A stretch of 64,000 nucleotides of DNA from Flavobacterium pectinovorum (GCF_900142715.1 NZ_FRBX01000002.1:310001-374000), one strand, 5' to 3'; positions 15,387-25,674 are shown, numbered from the stretch's first letter. A program made the numbers and translations. Notes: generated by a model not told the origin, from the sequence alone.

Positions 15387-18300
15387 ATGTCAAACCACAA
15401 ATTATTGTTGTATTGCAATTATTTATTGCCAAAAAAAGAATGGCTTTTAGCAGTATTAATGCTGCTATTTTCTGCTAATCAATTGTCTGCTCAAGGCAAA
15501 GAAATTAAAGGAATTGTTACTTCGGCACAAGACAATTTGCCTTTGCCGGGCGTGAACATTATGATAAAAGGAACAAAAACAGTTGCCGTAACTGGATTTG
15601 ATGGAGAATATATAATTAAGGCATCTCCAAATGATGTTTTAGTTTTTTCATTTATAGGATTTCAAAACAAAGAGATAGCAGTAGGCGGTCAATCAAAAAT
15701 TGATGCGGCGCTTACTGAAGATACCAACAAACTAAACGAAGTTGTAGTTATTGGGTATGGAACACAAAAGAAATCAGATCTTACGGGATCTGTAAGTGTT
15801 GTCAACCTGGAATCGGCTAAAAAAACGGTAACTTATGATGCTGCAAAAATGCTTCAGGGCCAGGTACCGGGAGTTACAGTACAATCATCAGGAGAACCGG
15901 GTGGTTTTGTCAATGTAAAAATTAGAGGTATAACTTCATTCACCAATAATAACCCTCTTTTTGTTATTGACGGAATTATGGTTGATGCTCCATACGATTT
16001 TGCGCCGGGAGAAATAGAATCGATGCAGGTTTTAAAAGATGCTTCTTCGGCTGCGATTTATGGTGTTCGTGGAGCAAACGGAGTTGTAATTATTACAACA
16101 AAAAAAGGAAAAGCCGGCAGAATGGATATCAAATTTAAATCTATTGTCGGGCTTCAGGATGTGGCTAAAAAATGGGATGTAACAGATCGTGTAGGATATC
16201 AAACCATTACTAACGAAGCAGAAAGAAACAGAGATCTTAGAGCCGGAGTTCCGGTAAGTATTGCTCCGGGAAATAATCCGGCAAGTCCTTCTTATATTTC
16301 AAATGTTGATACTGATTGGCAGAAAGAAGGTTTACAAACCGGAGTTGTACAAAATCAGACTCTTACATTTGGCGGAGGAGCAGAAAGTATCATGTACAGC
16401 TTTAATGTTGATTATTTTAAAAACACCAGTTACTTCAAAACGCCGCAAGATTATGAAAGATTGTCTACCAATTTAAATCTAAACGGTAAAAAAGGAAAAT
16501 TCAAATACGGGGCAAAAATCGCTTACACTCAATCTGATAAAGAAATTTTTAACGAATATAATGTTGGCCAAACAGCTATTAGTGATTTATTAGGCGCTAT
16601 ACCAACAATGCCTGTATATGATTCTAACAGGCTGGGTGGTTACGGAGGTACAGATAACCTGACACAAAGAGCAATTTCGATGAACCCAATTGGTTATAAT
16701 AATCTGATTGAAAATACCGGAAAAAGAAATCGTTTTATTGGTGATATCTGGGGTGAAGTCGAAATTGTAAAAGGACTTAAATACAAACTCGATGTAAGTT
16801 ACGACAGAACCGATTGGCAAAACAGAAAATTTATGCCGCCAAGTGATTTAGGATGGTATTATATTACAACAAATGATGAAGCTTCTTTAGATGTTGCCAA
16901 TGGAAATGAGTTGAGAACTTTCATGAACAATATATTAACGTATGAAGTTTCGCTTGGCAAGCACAAAATCGAAGCTTTGGCAGGATGGATTCAGGAAAGA
17001 AGAGATAATTACAACCATTGGTCAAAAGGTGTAGGATACGAGCCTGGTGAAATTAGTATGCTTCAATATGCTGATTCGAGAGATGCGGGAGAAACTAAAT
17101 TTACAATTACCGGAATATCGTATATCAGCAGATTAAATTATTCTTATGATGACAGGTATTTACTTCAGGCAAATTTCAGACAGGATAAAACATCGCTTTT
17201 TAGCGAAAAAAATAATTCGGCAAATTTTTATTCCTTTTCAGGAGGATGGAAAATTAGCAACGAAAAGTTTTTAAAATTACCAGACTGGATCAGTAACATC
17301 AAACTTAGAGGAGGTTATGGAACATTGGGTAACAATACAATTCCGCAATACTTTTTTGCTTCAACAGTAAACAGTTTTGCAGGTTATGATTTTAATAATG
17401 AGCTTGCTCCGGGAACAACCGTAGTTGCAGCACTAGACCCGAATGTAAAATGGGAAAAAACAAGCAGCGCCAACGTTGCATTGGAGTTAGGATTTCTTGA
17501 CAACGATTTACAATTTACAGCAGAATATTTTACAAAAAAGGTTACTGATATTTTAGTTAGAGTGCCTTTGCCTTTTTCTACAGGAGCTTTTCCGGCAGAT
17601 ATTTTTACCAATGCAGGAGATATGAAAAATCATGGTTTGGAGTTTACAGCATCATACAGTAATCATCACCATAAATTTAAATATGATATATCGGCCAATT
17701 TCGGAACATTGAAAAATGAAGTGACCAAAATTGGAGTTAATGGAAACCCGCTTTACGGAGCGGTTTCAAAAACAGAAGTAGGAAGATCGGTGGGAGAACT
17801 TTTTGCCTGGGAAGCTATTGGAATTTTTCAAAATGCAGCCGAAGTTACCTCTTCTCCAACCCAAACCGGAGCAGCACCCGGAGATATCAAATTTAGAGAT
17901 GTAAATAATGATGGAATTATTACTGATGCTGACAGAACTTTTCAGGGAGTATCAATTCCTAAATATGGTTTCGGTTTAAATTTTAGCGCTTCGTATTCAA
18001 ACTTTGATTTCTCGATGTTCTGGCAGGGAAGTGGCGGAAACAAGGTTTTTAATGCCATGTACCGCAATTTAATGATAGGACAATACACGAATCATCATGT
18101 AGATGAATTAAATTACTGGACACCTACCAATACCAATACTAATATTCCCGCTCCTGTAATTGGCGACCCAAACGGAAATGCCAGAGACTCCAACAGATTT
18201 ATAGAAAGTGGTGACTATGTGAGACTACAAACGATGGAAATTGGATTTAACATTCCTTTGAATGATAAATTTATTCAAAAAGCCAAAGTTTATATCAACG

Positions 18301-18440
18301 GTCAAAATTTGCTGACCATTTCAAAATATAAAGGTTATGATCCTGATTTTAATAGCGAAGGATTACTGTCAAGAGGATATGATGGAGGATCTTTTCCAAA
18401 TCCGAGAACAATTTCTTTAGGAGTAGAGGTAAGTTTCTAA
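15387..18440 (+). CDS. SusC-family TonB-dependent receptor for arabino-oligosaccharides
   Basis: The 1017-residue protein has a long n-region, then a signal peptide (WLLAVLMLLFSANQLSAQ). A carboxypeptidase-regulatory-like domain follows (KEIKGIVTSAQDNLPLPGVNIMIKG). Next come the SusC-type plug with LNEVVVIGYGTQKKSDLTGSV and QVLKDASSAAIYGVRGANGV, and a 22-strand barrel ending in an aromatic-rich SLGVEVSF. It should import arabinan fragments through the outer membrane with the SusD partner, whose gene starts 30 bp later. AraR-like sites upstream indicate arabinose control. The substrate call comes from the flanking arabinanase genes. Confidence 0.95.
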   Translation: MSNHKLLLYCNYLLPKKEWLLAVLMLLFSANQLSAQGKEIKGIVTSAQDNLPLPGVNIMIKGTKTVAVTGFDGEYIIKASPNDVLVFSFIGFQNKEIAVGGQSKIDAALTEDTNKLNEVVVIGYGTQKKSDLTGSVSVVNLESAKKTVTYDAAKMLQGQVPGVTVQSSGEPGGFVNVKIRGITSFTNNNPLFVIDGIMVDAPYDFAPGEIESMQVLKDASSAAIYGVRGANGVVIITTKKGKAGRMDIKFKSIVGLQDVAKKWDVTDRVGYQTITNEAERNRDLRAGVPVSIAPGNNPASPSYISNVDTDWQKEGLQTGVVQNQTLTFGGGAESIMYSFNVDYFKNTSYFKTPQDYERLSTNLNLNGKKGKFKYGAKIAYTQSDKEIFNEYNVGQTAISDLLGAIPTMPVYDSNRLGGYGGTDNLTQRAISMNPIGYNNLIENTGKRNRFIGDIWGEVEIVKGLKYKLDVSYDRTDWQNRKFMPPSDLGWYYITTNDEASLDVANGNELRTFMNNILTYEVSLGKHKIEALAGWIQERRDNYNHWSKGVGYEPGEISMLQYADSRDAGETKFTITGISYISRLNYSYDDRYLLQANFRQDKTSLFSEKNNSANFYSFSGGWKISNEKFLKLPDWISNIKLRGGYGTLGNNTIPQYFFASTVNSFAGYDFNNELAPGTTVVAALDPNVKWEKTSSANVALELGFLDNDLQFTAEYFTKKVTDILVRVPLPFSTGAFPADIFTNAGDMKNHGLEFTASYSNHHHKFKYDISANFGTLKNEVTKIGVNGNPLYGAVSKTEVGRSVGELFAWEAIGIFQNAAEVTSSPTQTGAAPGDIKFRDVNNDGIITDADRTFQGVSIPKYGFGLNFSASYSNFDFSMFWQGSGGNKVFNAMYRNLMIGQYTNHHVDELNYWTPTNTNTNIPAPVIGDPNGNARDSNRFIESGDYVRLQTMEIGFNIPLNDKFIQKAKVYINGQNLLTISKYKGYDPDFNSEGLLSRGYDGGSFPNPRTISLGVEVSF

Positions 18441-18470
18441 ACTGATTTAACCAATTTAAAACGTATTAAA

Positions 18471-20030
18471 ATGAAATATAATATATATAACTATATAGCT
18501 GTTTTCTTTTCACTTGCTATGCTTACAACCAGCTGTGTTGAAAATGAAGATTTAGTACAGCTTGATCCAACTAATGATGCAGTAGATTCATTTTGGAAAA
18601 CAGATCAGGATGCGCTGGAAGGAGTAAACGCCGCTTACGGAAGTTTACTAACAGACGGAACTTACATGCGCAGTACACCGCTTTTATTAGATGCAAAAGC
18701 AGATGATGCCCGTACAAATAGTCCGTGGGCATCGATGTATAATGTGGGACATTTCAATTCAAATGTAGCTGATGCCGCAATTTACGGCTGGGCTTTTGAA
18801 ACCTATTATCAGGGAATTTATCGTGCCAATCAGGTTTTAACAAATGTGCCGAATATTGCATTTACAGACGCAGCATTAAAAAACAGAATATTAGGACAAG
18901 CCTATTTTTTAAGAGGATTGTACTTGTTTCATGCCGTAAACTTGTTCAAAAATGTTCCTTTACCAACAGAATTAGCGGTTTATTATCCACAAAAAACACA
19001 GGCAGAAGGCTGGGCGCAGGTGATTTCTGACTTTAAAACGGCTTCCGAATTATTACCAACTTCATATGATGGTGTTTCAGGTCTTGATGCGGGTCAAAAA
19101 GGACGTGCCACAAAAGGTGCCGCTTTAGGATATTTAGGAAAAGCTTATTTGTTTACCAAAGATTTCACAAACGCCAGAACAACATTCAAACAAGTTATAG
19201 ATCTTGGAATTTATTCATTGGTTTCAAACTACCGTGATAATTTTACTACTGCCAACGAAAACAATTCAGAATCTCTTTTTGAAGTGCAATTTAGCAGAGA
19301 CGCCGGTGGTGTTGAATTAGGTTGGGGCGGCGCTCCGACTTCTGGTTGGGGGAAAACTTCGGCAAGAGCCATAACGTATGCACCAAGAGCTTTTGGGTGG
19401 ACAGATGTACAGCCAACATGGGCACTTTTTAATGAATATCAGGAAGAAAAAACAACGGCAAATACAATCGATCCGCGTTTGGATGCTACGATATTTTATA
19501 ACAAACCGGGAACCAAATTATATGGTAAAGATTTTGCGGTATTTTATGCTTCAAGTCCGGCAGATTTAAACGATTTATTCTGTAGAAAATACCAAAATTC
19601 AGACGGAGAATTTGCAGACGAATACGATTGGCGTTCCGGTATCAACGAGCGATTATTGCGTTATGCCGATATTCTTTTAATGTATGCAGAATGTTTAAAC
19701 GAAACAGGCGACACTCCCGGAGCCTACGGATATATTCAAATGGTACGAAACAGAGTGGGTTTGCCGGATTTGGCTACTGTAAAACCGGGAATGACACAGG
19801 ATCAAATGAGAGATCAGATTGGGCATGAAAGATTTTTAGAATTTCCTCTTGAAGGACATCGTTTTGATGATATTCGTCGTTGGGGATGGCTTCAGGATGC
19901 CACAAAATTAGAATGGCTGAAATCAAGAGATGCAGAATTTAATTCGTACCTGCCAGGAAGAGAATATTTCCCAATTCCACAACTGGAAAAAGATAACAAT
20001 CCGGGAATAATTCAGAACGACAGTTATTAA
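18471..20030 (+). CDS. SusD/RagB-family surface glycan-binding lipoprotein
   Basis: The 519-residue protein has a lipoprotein signal ending TTSC (Cys22). Family features include FWKTDQDALEGVNAAYGSL, the GQAYFLRGLYLFHAVNLF helix, LRYADILLMYAECLNE, VRNRVGLPDL and the C-terminal REYFPIPQLEKDNNPGI. TPR-like helices form the scaffold. It caps the SusC receptor at the cell surface and presents arabino-oligosaccharides. It is co-transcribed with susC, and a hairpin with 18-bp arms follows its stop. Confidence 0.95.
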   Translation: MKYNIYNYIAVFFSLAMLTTSCVENEDLVQLDPTNDAVDSFWKTDQDALEGVNAAYGSLLTDGTYMRSTPLLLDAKADDARTNSPWASMYNVGHFNSNVADAAIYGWAFETYYQGIYRANQVLTNVPNIAFTDAALKNRILGQAYFLRGLYLFHAVNLFKNVPLPTELAVYYPQKTQAEGWAQVISDFKTASELLPTSYDGVSGLDAGQKGRATKGAALGYLGKAYLFTKDFTNARTTFKQVIDLGIYSLVSNYRDNFTTANENNSESLFEVQFSRDAGGVELGWGGAPTSGWGKTSARAITYAPRAFGWTDVQPTWALFNEYQEEKTTANTIDPRLDATIFYNKPGTKLYGKDFAVFYASSPADLNDLFCRKYQNSDGEFADEYDWRSGINERLLRYADILLMYAECLNETGDTPGAYGYIQMVRNRVGLPDLATVKPGMTQDQMRDQIGHERFLEFPLEGHRFDDIRRWGWLQDATKLEWLKSRDAEFNSYLPGREYFPIPQLEKDNNPGIIQNDSY

Positions 20031-20034
20031 AAAA

Positions 20035-20082
20035 AGTTTTCAGTCTCAGTTTTCAGTACCGTGCAAACTGAGACTGAAAACT
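20035..20082. repeat. 18-bp perfect inverted repeat between susD and the first GH43 gene
   Basis: Arms AGTTTTCAGTCTCAGTTT (20035-20052) and its exact complement (20065-20082) flank a 12-base loop. There is no T-tract after it, so it may protect the upstream mRNA end or be a dispersed repeat rather than a terminator. Confidence 0.8.
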
Positions 20083-20113
20083 AAATTTAACCATTAACTT
20101 AAATTATATCACA

Positions 20114-21115
20114 ATGAAAACAATAACAGGTTTGGTTTTATTCGCAATATTATTAGGAAGTTGTCAAAATGAAGACATTGTTTCTCCAACAGAAGAAACA
20201 AGTGCTGCAACTCAAAATTCAGAGGTTAAAAATATAACAGCAAAAACAGTCAGCGGAAACGTCCCGTCACATGACCCGAGTACGATTATAAAAAGCGGTG
20301 TTAATTATTATGTTTTCACCACAGGAGATAATATCCCAATGACATATTCGACAAATTTAACCAACTGGACATGGGGAACCTCAGTGTTTACTTCAACGCC
20401 AAGCTGGATAACAGGATATGTTCCGGGTTTTACCAAAACATTTTGGGCGCCGGATCTGGCGTGGTTTAATAACAGATGGAATATGTATTATTCCTGTTCT
20501 ACTTTTGGGTCTGCAACTTCAGCAATTGGGTTGGTAACGGCTCCGTCAATTTCACAAAGTGCAGGAACAAAATGGACAGACAGAGGCGTTGTTGTTTCTT
20601 CGTCATCAGCGTCAGATGTAAATGCGATCGATCCTTCGATTTTAGTAGATGGCAGTAATGTTTATATGGCTTACGGTTCCTGGCATGCAGGTATTGGCGT
20701 AGTACAAATTAATGTTTCAACAGGAAAACCAACAGGAACAAGAACCATTGTAGCAGGTGGAAATAGTGCTTCGTGGGAAGCTCCTTGCTTAATTAAAGAA
20801 GGAAATTATTACTATATGTTCGTTAACCGGGGATCTTGCTGCAATGGCGTAAACAGCACTTATTATATTGTAGTAGGTCGTTCAACAAGTCCGTTTGGGC
20901 CTTTTACAGATAAAAATGGAGTCAATTTAAGAAACGGCGGCGGAACAACAGTTTTGGCAACACAAGGGAATTATATTGGTCCGGGACATTTATCCAGAAT
21001 AGTTGGAACACAAAAAGGAGCTGTTCATTATTATGATGGCGCCGATAACGGAAATCCGAAACTCGAAATTGTCTATTTTACATGGTCATCAGGATGGCCG
21101 GCACTTTCGTATTAA
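20114..21115 (+). CDS. GH43 endo-arabinanase-like surface lipoprotein
   Basis: The 333-residue protein has a lipobox LLGSC (Cys17) and a five-bladed GH43 propeller. The catalytic set is visible: base Asp54 in SHDPS, pKa-tuning Asp173 in AIDPS and acid Glu222 in SWEAP. WAPDLAWFNNRWNMYYS and GSCCNGVNSTYYIVVGRS are typical of the endo-alpha-1,5-L-arabinanase branch. As a lipoprotein just after susCD, it probably cuts arabinan at the cell surface into pieces the receptor can take. An exo-acting arabinosidase cannot be excluded. Confidence 0.9.
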   Translation: MKTITGLVLFAILLGSCQNEDIVSPTEETSAATQNSEVKNITAKTVSGNVPSHDPSTIIKSGVNYYVFTTGDNIPMTYSTNLTNWTWGTSVFTSTPSWITGYVPGFTKTFWAPDLAWFNNRWNMYYSCSTFGSATSAIGLVTAPSISQSAGTKWTDRGVVVSSSSASDVNAIDPSILVDGSNVYMAYGSWHAGIGVVQINVSTGKPTGTRTIVAGGNSASWEAPCLIKEGNYYYMFVNRGSCCNGVNSTYYIVVGRSTSPFGPFTDKNGVNLRNGGGTTVLATQGNYIGPGHLSRIVGTQKGAVHYYDGADNGNPKLEIVYFTWSSGWPALSY

Positions 21116-21181
21116 ATTTTAATATCAGAGGAAAGATTCACAAACTTTCCTCTTTATCACATAACAAATAATTATCCACAC

Positions 21182-22729
21182 ATGAAAAAAGCATTTTTAA
21201 TCACATTCCTTATTAGTATTTGTAGTCAGTTTAGTTTCGCTCAAGGCGAAATTACCGTAGTAACCGTAAAAAATAATGCAGACGCACCAACCATCAATAA
21301 AAATATTTACGGACATTTTGCTGAACATTTAGGACGCTGTATTTACGGAGGATTTTTTGTTGGAGATACTTCAAAAATACCAAATACAAAGGGTGTAAGA
21401 AATGATATTATTGCTGCTCTAAAAGATTTAAAAATTCCGAATTTAAGATGGCCGGGAGGCTGTTTTGCAGATACGTATCACTGGAAAGATGGCATTGGAC
21501 CAAAAGAACAACGACCAACAATCGTAAACCAATGGTGGGGTGGCGTTACAGAAGACAACAGTTTTGGAACACATGATTTTCTTAATTTGTGTGAACTTCT
21601 TGGTGCAGAACCATATTTATCTGGAAACGTAGGAAGCGGAACCGTTCAGGAATTATCTGATTGGGTTCAATACGCCAATTTTAGCGGCAAAAGCCCAATG
21701 AGTGATTTGCGTAAAAAAAATGGAAGAACCGAGCCATGGAAAGTTAAATTCTGGGGAATTGGAAATGAAGCCTGGGGTTGTGGAGGAAATATGACAGCAG
21801 AATATTACGCCGGAGAATACCGCAAGTTTGCCACATTCATGTCTGATTGGGAAAATACAGGCGGAATTACCAGAATCGCTTCAGGATCAAACAGCGCCGA
21901 TTATAATTGGACAGAAGTTTTAATGAAAAATATTCCGCTAAATATGTTGGGCGGAGTAGGCGTGCATCATTATGCTGTAATCGATTGGGGTAAAAAAGGA
22001 GAGGCCGTTAATTTTACCGAAGAAGGTTATTTTAAAACCATGAAATCAGCCTTAAAAATGGAAGAATTGGTTACAAAACATTCTGCCATTATGGATAAAT
22101 ACGACCCTGAAAAAAAAGTAGCCATGATGGTTGACGAATGGGGAGGCTGGTATGACGTAGAAAAAGGAACAAATCCCGGATTTTTATACCAACAAAATAC
22201 AATGAGAGATGCGGTTTTAGCCGGATCAACTTTAAATATTTTCAACAATCATGCAGACAGAGTTCGTATGGCCAATTTAGCACAATGTGTAAACGTTTTG
22301 CAAGCCGTGATCCTTACAGACAAAGCTAAAATGATTACAACGCCAACCTATCATGTTATGAAAATGTATAGCGTTCATCAGGATGCCAAATTGTTGCCGA
22401 TAAGTTTTAATTCTCCAAATTATACTTTTAATGGAGAAACAATTCCTGCGATTTCGGCATCAGTTTCAAAAGATAAAAATGGAGCAATTCATATTTCATT
22501 AGTCAATGTAGATGCAAAAAATAAAAACAAAGTCGAAATTGACTTAAAAGATCTTGGGGTTAAAAACTTTACAGGAACCGTTTTAACATCGGCAAAACTT
22601 CAGGATTACAATTCATTTGATATGCCAAATAAAATTATACCAACAGTTTTTAAAGGTTTCGAAAACAAAAAAGGAAAATTAGAAATTACAATTCCTCCTT
22701 TTTCGGTTGTTGTTTTAGAAGGAAAATAA
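21182..22729 (+). CDS. GH51 alpha-L-arabinofuranosidase (short form)
   Basis: The 515-residue protein has a signal peptide (to SFAQG) and the GH51 catalytic domain followed by the beta-sandwich. The acid/base is Glu196 in WGIGNEAWGCGGN and the nucleophile Glu319 in MVDEWGGWYD. IYGHFAEHLGRCIYGG near residue 42 is a family hallmark. Most GH51 enzymes of this short type remove terminal L-arabinofuranose from arabino-oligosaccharides. The signal peptide without a lipobox suggests periplasmic action on imported oligosaccharides. It follows the first GH43 gene by 66 bp. Confidence 0.94.
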   Translation: MKKAFLITFLISICSQFSFAQGEITVVTVKNNADAPTINKNIYGHFAEHLGRCIYGGFFVGDTSKIPNTKGVRNDIIAALKDLKIPNLRWPGGCFADTYHWKDGIGPKEQRPTIVNQWWGGVTEDNSFGTHDFLNLCELLGAEPYLSGNVGSGTVQELSDWVQYANFSGKSPMSDLRKKNGRTEPWKVKFWGIGNEAWGCGGNMTAEYYAGEYRKFATFMSDWENTGGITRIASGSNSADYNWTEVLMKNIPLNMLGGVGVHHYAVIDWGKKGEAVNFTEEGYFKTMKSALKMEELVTKHSAIMDKYDPEKKVAMMVDEWGGWYDVEKGTNPGFLYQQNTMRDAVLAGSTLNIFNNHADRVRMANLAQCVNVLQAVILTDKAKMITTPTYHVMKMYSVHQDAKLLPISFNSPNYTFNGETIPAISASVSKDKNGAIHISLVNVDAKNKNKVEIDLKDLGVKNFTGTVLTSAKLQDYNSFDMPNKIIPTVFKGFENKKGKLEITIPPFSVVVLEGK

Positions 22730-22741
22730 AAATCTAAAAAG

Positions 22742-24364
22742 ATGAAAAAATCAAATTCCATTATAAAAAAAGCATTCAAATTAGCACTGTTTTTGCTTGC
22801 AGCGATTGTTGTAAGTTGTTCTAATGATGATCCTGCTGCCGAAAATCCGGATCCGCCTGTAGTTGTTGATCCGCCTGTGGTTACACCAGTTTTTCCGGGA
22901 CCTGCTTATGCGGATAATTATACTTCAATTTCAAGTTGGGGAAGCAGAGCACAATGGAATTTAGCCAACGTACATGATCCATCCGTAGAAAAATCAGGGG
23001 AGTATTATTATATGTATCAAACTGATGCTTCTTACGGAAATGCACATGAAGGCAACGGACATTTTTTCTACAGAAGATCAAAAGATTTAATCAATTGGGA
23101 ATTTATGGGATCTTCAATGACACAGGCTCCGGCTTGGGTAAAAGATTCCCTAAACAACAAAAGAGCAAGAATGTCGCCTGCCCTTCCTCCTATCGAAAAC
23201 CCGAATTATGCATATTGGGCGCCGTGCGTTCGAAAAGTGGGAAACAAATTCAGAATGTACTATAGCATTGTCGTAACGAATCCGATTGTAGGATCAGACA
23301 CTAATACATCCTGGTCAGAACGTGCTTTTATTGGCTTAGCCGAAACGGACGATTTGGCTTCAAATAATTGGACAGATAAAGGAATGGTCGTTTGTTCTGA
23401 ACCTGATGGTGTAAAAAGTTACGTTAGAAACGGAGGAAACGATTGGGATGCTTATTTTAAATTCAACGCCATTGATCCGAGTTTTATCGAAACACCCGAA
23501 GGTGATCAGTATTTAATTTACGGTTCATGGCATTCCGGAATTGCAGCCTTAAAATTAAATCCAACCACAGGAAAACCGGATAAATTACAAACAATCGATG
23601 ATTACGGAGTGCGAATTGCAGGACGCGGAAACGTAAATACAAACCGCTGGCAGGCACTCGAAGGACCGGAAATTATTTATAATCCCGACACACAATATTA
23701 TTATTTGTTTTTGGCTTATGATGAATTATCAGTTGCATACAACACACGTGTAGCACGTTCAAAAAATATTTTGGGGCCATATTTAACCAATACAGGAATG
23801 AGTATTACCACAGGAGCAGAATGTTTCCCGATGTTGACGCATCCCTATTCTTTTAAAAATCATACGGGTTGGGTTGGTTTTGCGCATTGCGGAATTTTTC
23901 AAAACCCAACAAGTAAACAATGGTATTACGCTTCGCAAGCCCGTTTGCCAGAGGGAGTTCCCGGAATTAATGTTTCGAATGCTATAATGATGGGACATGT
24001 TCGCGGTATTCAATGGACAGAAGATGGCTGGCCGGTAGTAGAACCGGAACGTTATGCAGGAGTGCCAACAACCGCTTTTGCCGAAGCCAATATCATTGGA
24101 ACATGGGAACAAATTACAATGAATTATCAATACAAAACCATTCAAAAATCGATAACAATTAATTTAACCGCTGATAAAAAAGTAAGTGGAGATGTTACAG
24201 GAACATGGTCCTATGAAAGCACCAAAAAAATCCTGACGATAAATGGGGTAAAATGCAATGTAATTGATGCCTGGGATTGGGAATCGGCAACCAGAAAAGT
24301 AACGCTAAGTTATACCGGATTAACCACAACGGGATTACCCGTTTGGGGTAAAAAAGTGAATTAG
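22742..24364 (+). CDS. GH43 arabinanase lipoprotein with C-terminal beta domain
   Basis: The 540-residue protein has a lipobox VVSC (Cys26), a Pro/Asp-rich linker (30-55) and a GH43 propeller with Asp79 (VHDPS), Asp245 (AIDPS) and Glu307 (LEGPE). The last 90 residues (from IIGTWEQITMNYQYK) form a separate beta-rich domain like the C-terminal domain of long endo-arabinanases such as B. subtilis Abn2. A linker plus lipid anchor points to the cell surface. It starts 12 bp after the GH51 gene. It is probably the second endo-acting surface enzyme, with different chain or branch preference. Confidence 0.9.
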   Translation: MKKSNSIIKKAFKLALFLLAAIVVSCSNDDPAAENPDPPVVVDPPVVTPVFPGPAYADNYTSISSWGSRAQWNLANVHDPSVEKSGEYYYMYQTDASYGNAHEGNGHFFYRRSKDLINWEFMGSSMTQAPAWVKDSLNNKRARMSPALPPIENPNYAYWAPCVRKVGNKFRMYYSIVVTNPIVGSDTNTSWSERAFIGLAETDDLASNNWTDKGMVVCSEPDGVKSYVRNGGNDWDAYFKFNAIDPSFIETPEGDQYLIYGSWHSGIAALKLNPTTGKPDKLQTIDDYGVRIAGRGNVNTNRWQALEGPEIIYNPDTQYYYLFLAYDELSVAYNTRVARSKNILGPYLTNTGMSITTGAECFPMLTHPYSFKNHTGWVGFAHCGIFQNPTSKQWYYASQARLPEGVPGINVSNAIMMGHVRGIQWTEDGWPVVEPERYAGVPTTAFAEANIIGTWEQITMNYQYKTIQKSITINLTADKKVSGDVTGTWSYESTKKILTINGVKCNVIDAWDWESATRKVTLSYTGLTTTGLPVWGKKVN

Positions 24365-24705
24365 AAAATTCCAAATCCCAAAAATAAATAATAGCCATAG
24401 ATTTCAAAAAAGCGGTTTGTATTTTTAAAGCTCCAGCGGAGCAGAATGTTTATAGCCAATACAATATGTTCTTTCTATTAGCTCCAGCGGAGCGATATCT
24501 AAGTTTTTTAATTGACGAAAATATGTCACCCCGCTGGGGTTCTTGTGAAAAACAAATAGATTTCTATAAATATGTCGCCCCGCTGGGACTTACTTTATAA
24601 TAACTTAAAAAGAATTAAAGATCAAAAAAATCTGCTCCCGATAGCTATCGGGACTGCGTGAAAAAAGAATTAACGCATAGAAAATATGTCTTAAAAGAAA
24701 TCATA
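24365..24705. repeat. intergenic repeat cluster: GCTCCAGCGGAGC / CCCCGCTGGGG family and 18-bp palindrome
   Basis: Two copies of GCTCCAGCGGAGC (24430, 24481) are followed by two copies of a complementary core, CACCCCGCTGGGGT (24527) and CGCCCCGCTGGGA (24576). Each is itself palindromic and the two types pair with each other. ATATGTC precedes both C-rich copies. The palindrome TCCCGATAGCTATCGGGA lies at 24636. No gene was seen here, and the cluster splits the GH operon between its third and fourth enzymes. Confidence 0.75.
24636..24653. repeat. 18-bp palindromic element (perfect)
   Basis: TCCCGATAGCTATCGGGA is flanked by AAATCTGC and CTGCGTGA. The same flanks occur without it at 26830-26850, joined by the 5-mer CAGAT. 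Confidence 0.85.
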
Positions 24706-25674
24706 ATGAAAAACCTAATTACAAGCCTTTCACTTTTAGTTTTGATTGCATCCAGCAAAACAGCTGTGGCGCAATCAACTCAAATTGACCCTGCAAAATT
24801 CAATAATCCTATCATTAAAGATCAATATACAGGCGATCCCGCGGCATTGGTTTACAAAGACAAAGTCTACTTATATGCGGGTCATGACGAAGCGCCAAAT
24901 GATTTTCATTTTTATAAAATGAACGAATGGGTGGTGTATTCTTCATCAGATATGAAAAAGTGGGAATCGCATCCCGTGCCGTTGAAGGCGAGTGAGTTTA
25001 AATGGGCTTCTGGTGATGCATGGGCTTCGCAGGTTATTGAAAGAAACGGAAAGTTTTATTGGTATGTAACCGTTTCGCACGGAACAATTTCGGGAAAATC
25101 AATTGGAATTGCCATTTCAGACAACCCAACCGGACCATTTAAAGATGCATTGGGAAAAGCTTTAATTACAAATGATATGACAACGCATACCAAAATAAGC
25201 TGGGATGATATTGACCCGACAGTTTATATTGACGACGATAATCAGGCGTATTTAATTTGGGGAAACACAGTTTGTCATTATGCTAAATTAAAAGAAAATA
25301 TGCTCGAATTAGACGGACCAATTCAAACAATAGATTTACCGCATTTTACCGAAGCACCCTGGATTCACAAACACAAAGGCTGGTATTATTTGTCTTATGC
25401 ATATGAATTTCCTGAGAAAATTGCCTACGCCATGAGCAAGTCAATTACAGGACCTTGGGAATTTAAAGGCATTTTGAATGAAATAGCCGGAAACAGTAAC
25501 ACAAATCATCAATCGATAATTGATTTTAAAGGACAACCGTATTTTATTTATCATAACGGAGCAACGCAGCCAAATGGGGGAAGTTTTCGAAGATCTGTCT
25601 GCGTTGATAAATTGTTTTATAATAAAGACGGAACAATGAAAAGAGTGGTGATGACATCTGAAGGAATTCAGTAA
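24706..25674 (+). CDS. GH43 arabinofuranosidase/xylosidase-like enzyme (periplasmic)
   Basis: The start was set at MKNLITSLSLLVLIA (24706), which opens a signal peptide ending AVAQ; an upstream in-frame ATG adds 16 charged residues and was rejected. The 322-residue product has GH43 residues Asp44 (YTGDPAALV), Asp170 (DDIDPTV) and Glu216 (FTEAPW). The pattern NPIIKDQYTGDPAALVYKDK is that of the exo-acting beta-xylosidase/alpha-L-arabinofuranosidase branch rather than endo-arabinanases. No lipobox is present, so it is probably periplasmic. It is 32 bp from no other gene on its left because of the repeat cluster, and 52 bp before the next GH43 gene. Confidence 0.88.
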   Translation: MKNLITSLSLLVLIASSKTAVAQSTQIDPAKFNNPIIKDQYTGDPAALVYKDKVYLYAGHDEAPNDFHFYKMNEWVVYSSSDMKKWESHPVPLKASEFKWASGDAWASQVIERNGKFYWYVTVSHGTISGKSIGIAISDNPTGPFKDALGKALITNDMTTHTKISWDDIDPTVYIDDDNQAYLIWGNTVCHYAKLKENMLELDGPIQTIDLPHFTEAPWIHKHKGWYYLSYAYEFPEKIAYAMSKSITGPWEFKGILNEIAGNSNTNHQSIIDFKGQPYFIYHNGATQPNGGSFRRSVCVDKLFYNKDGTMKRVVMTSEGIQ

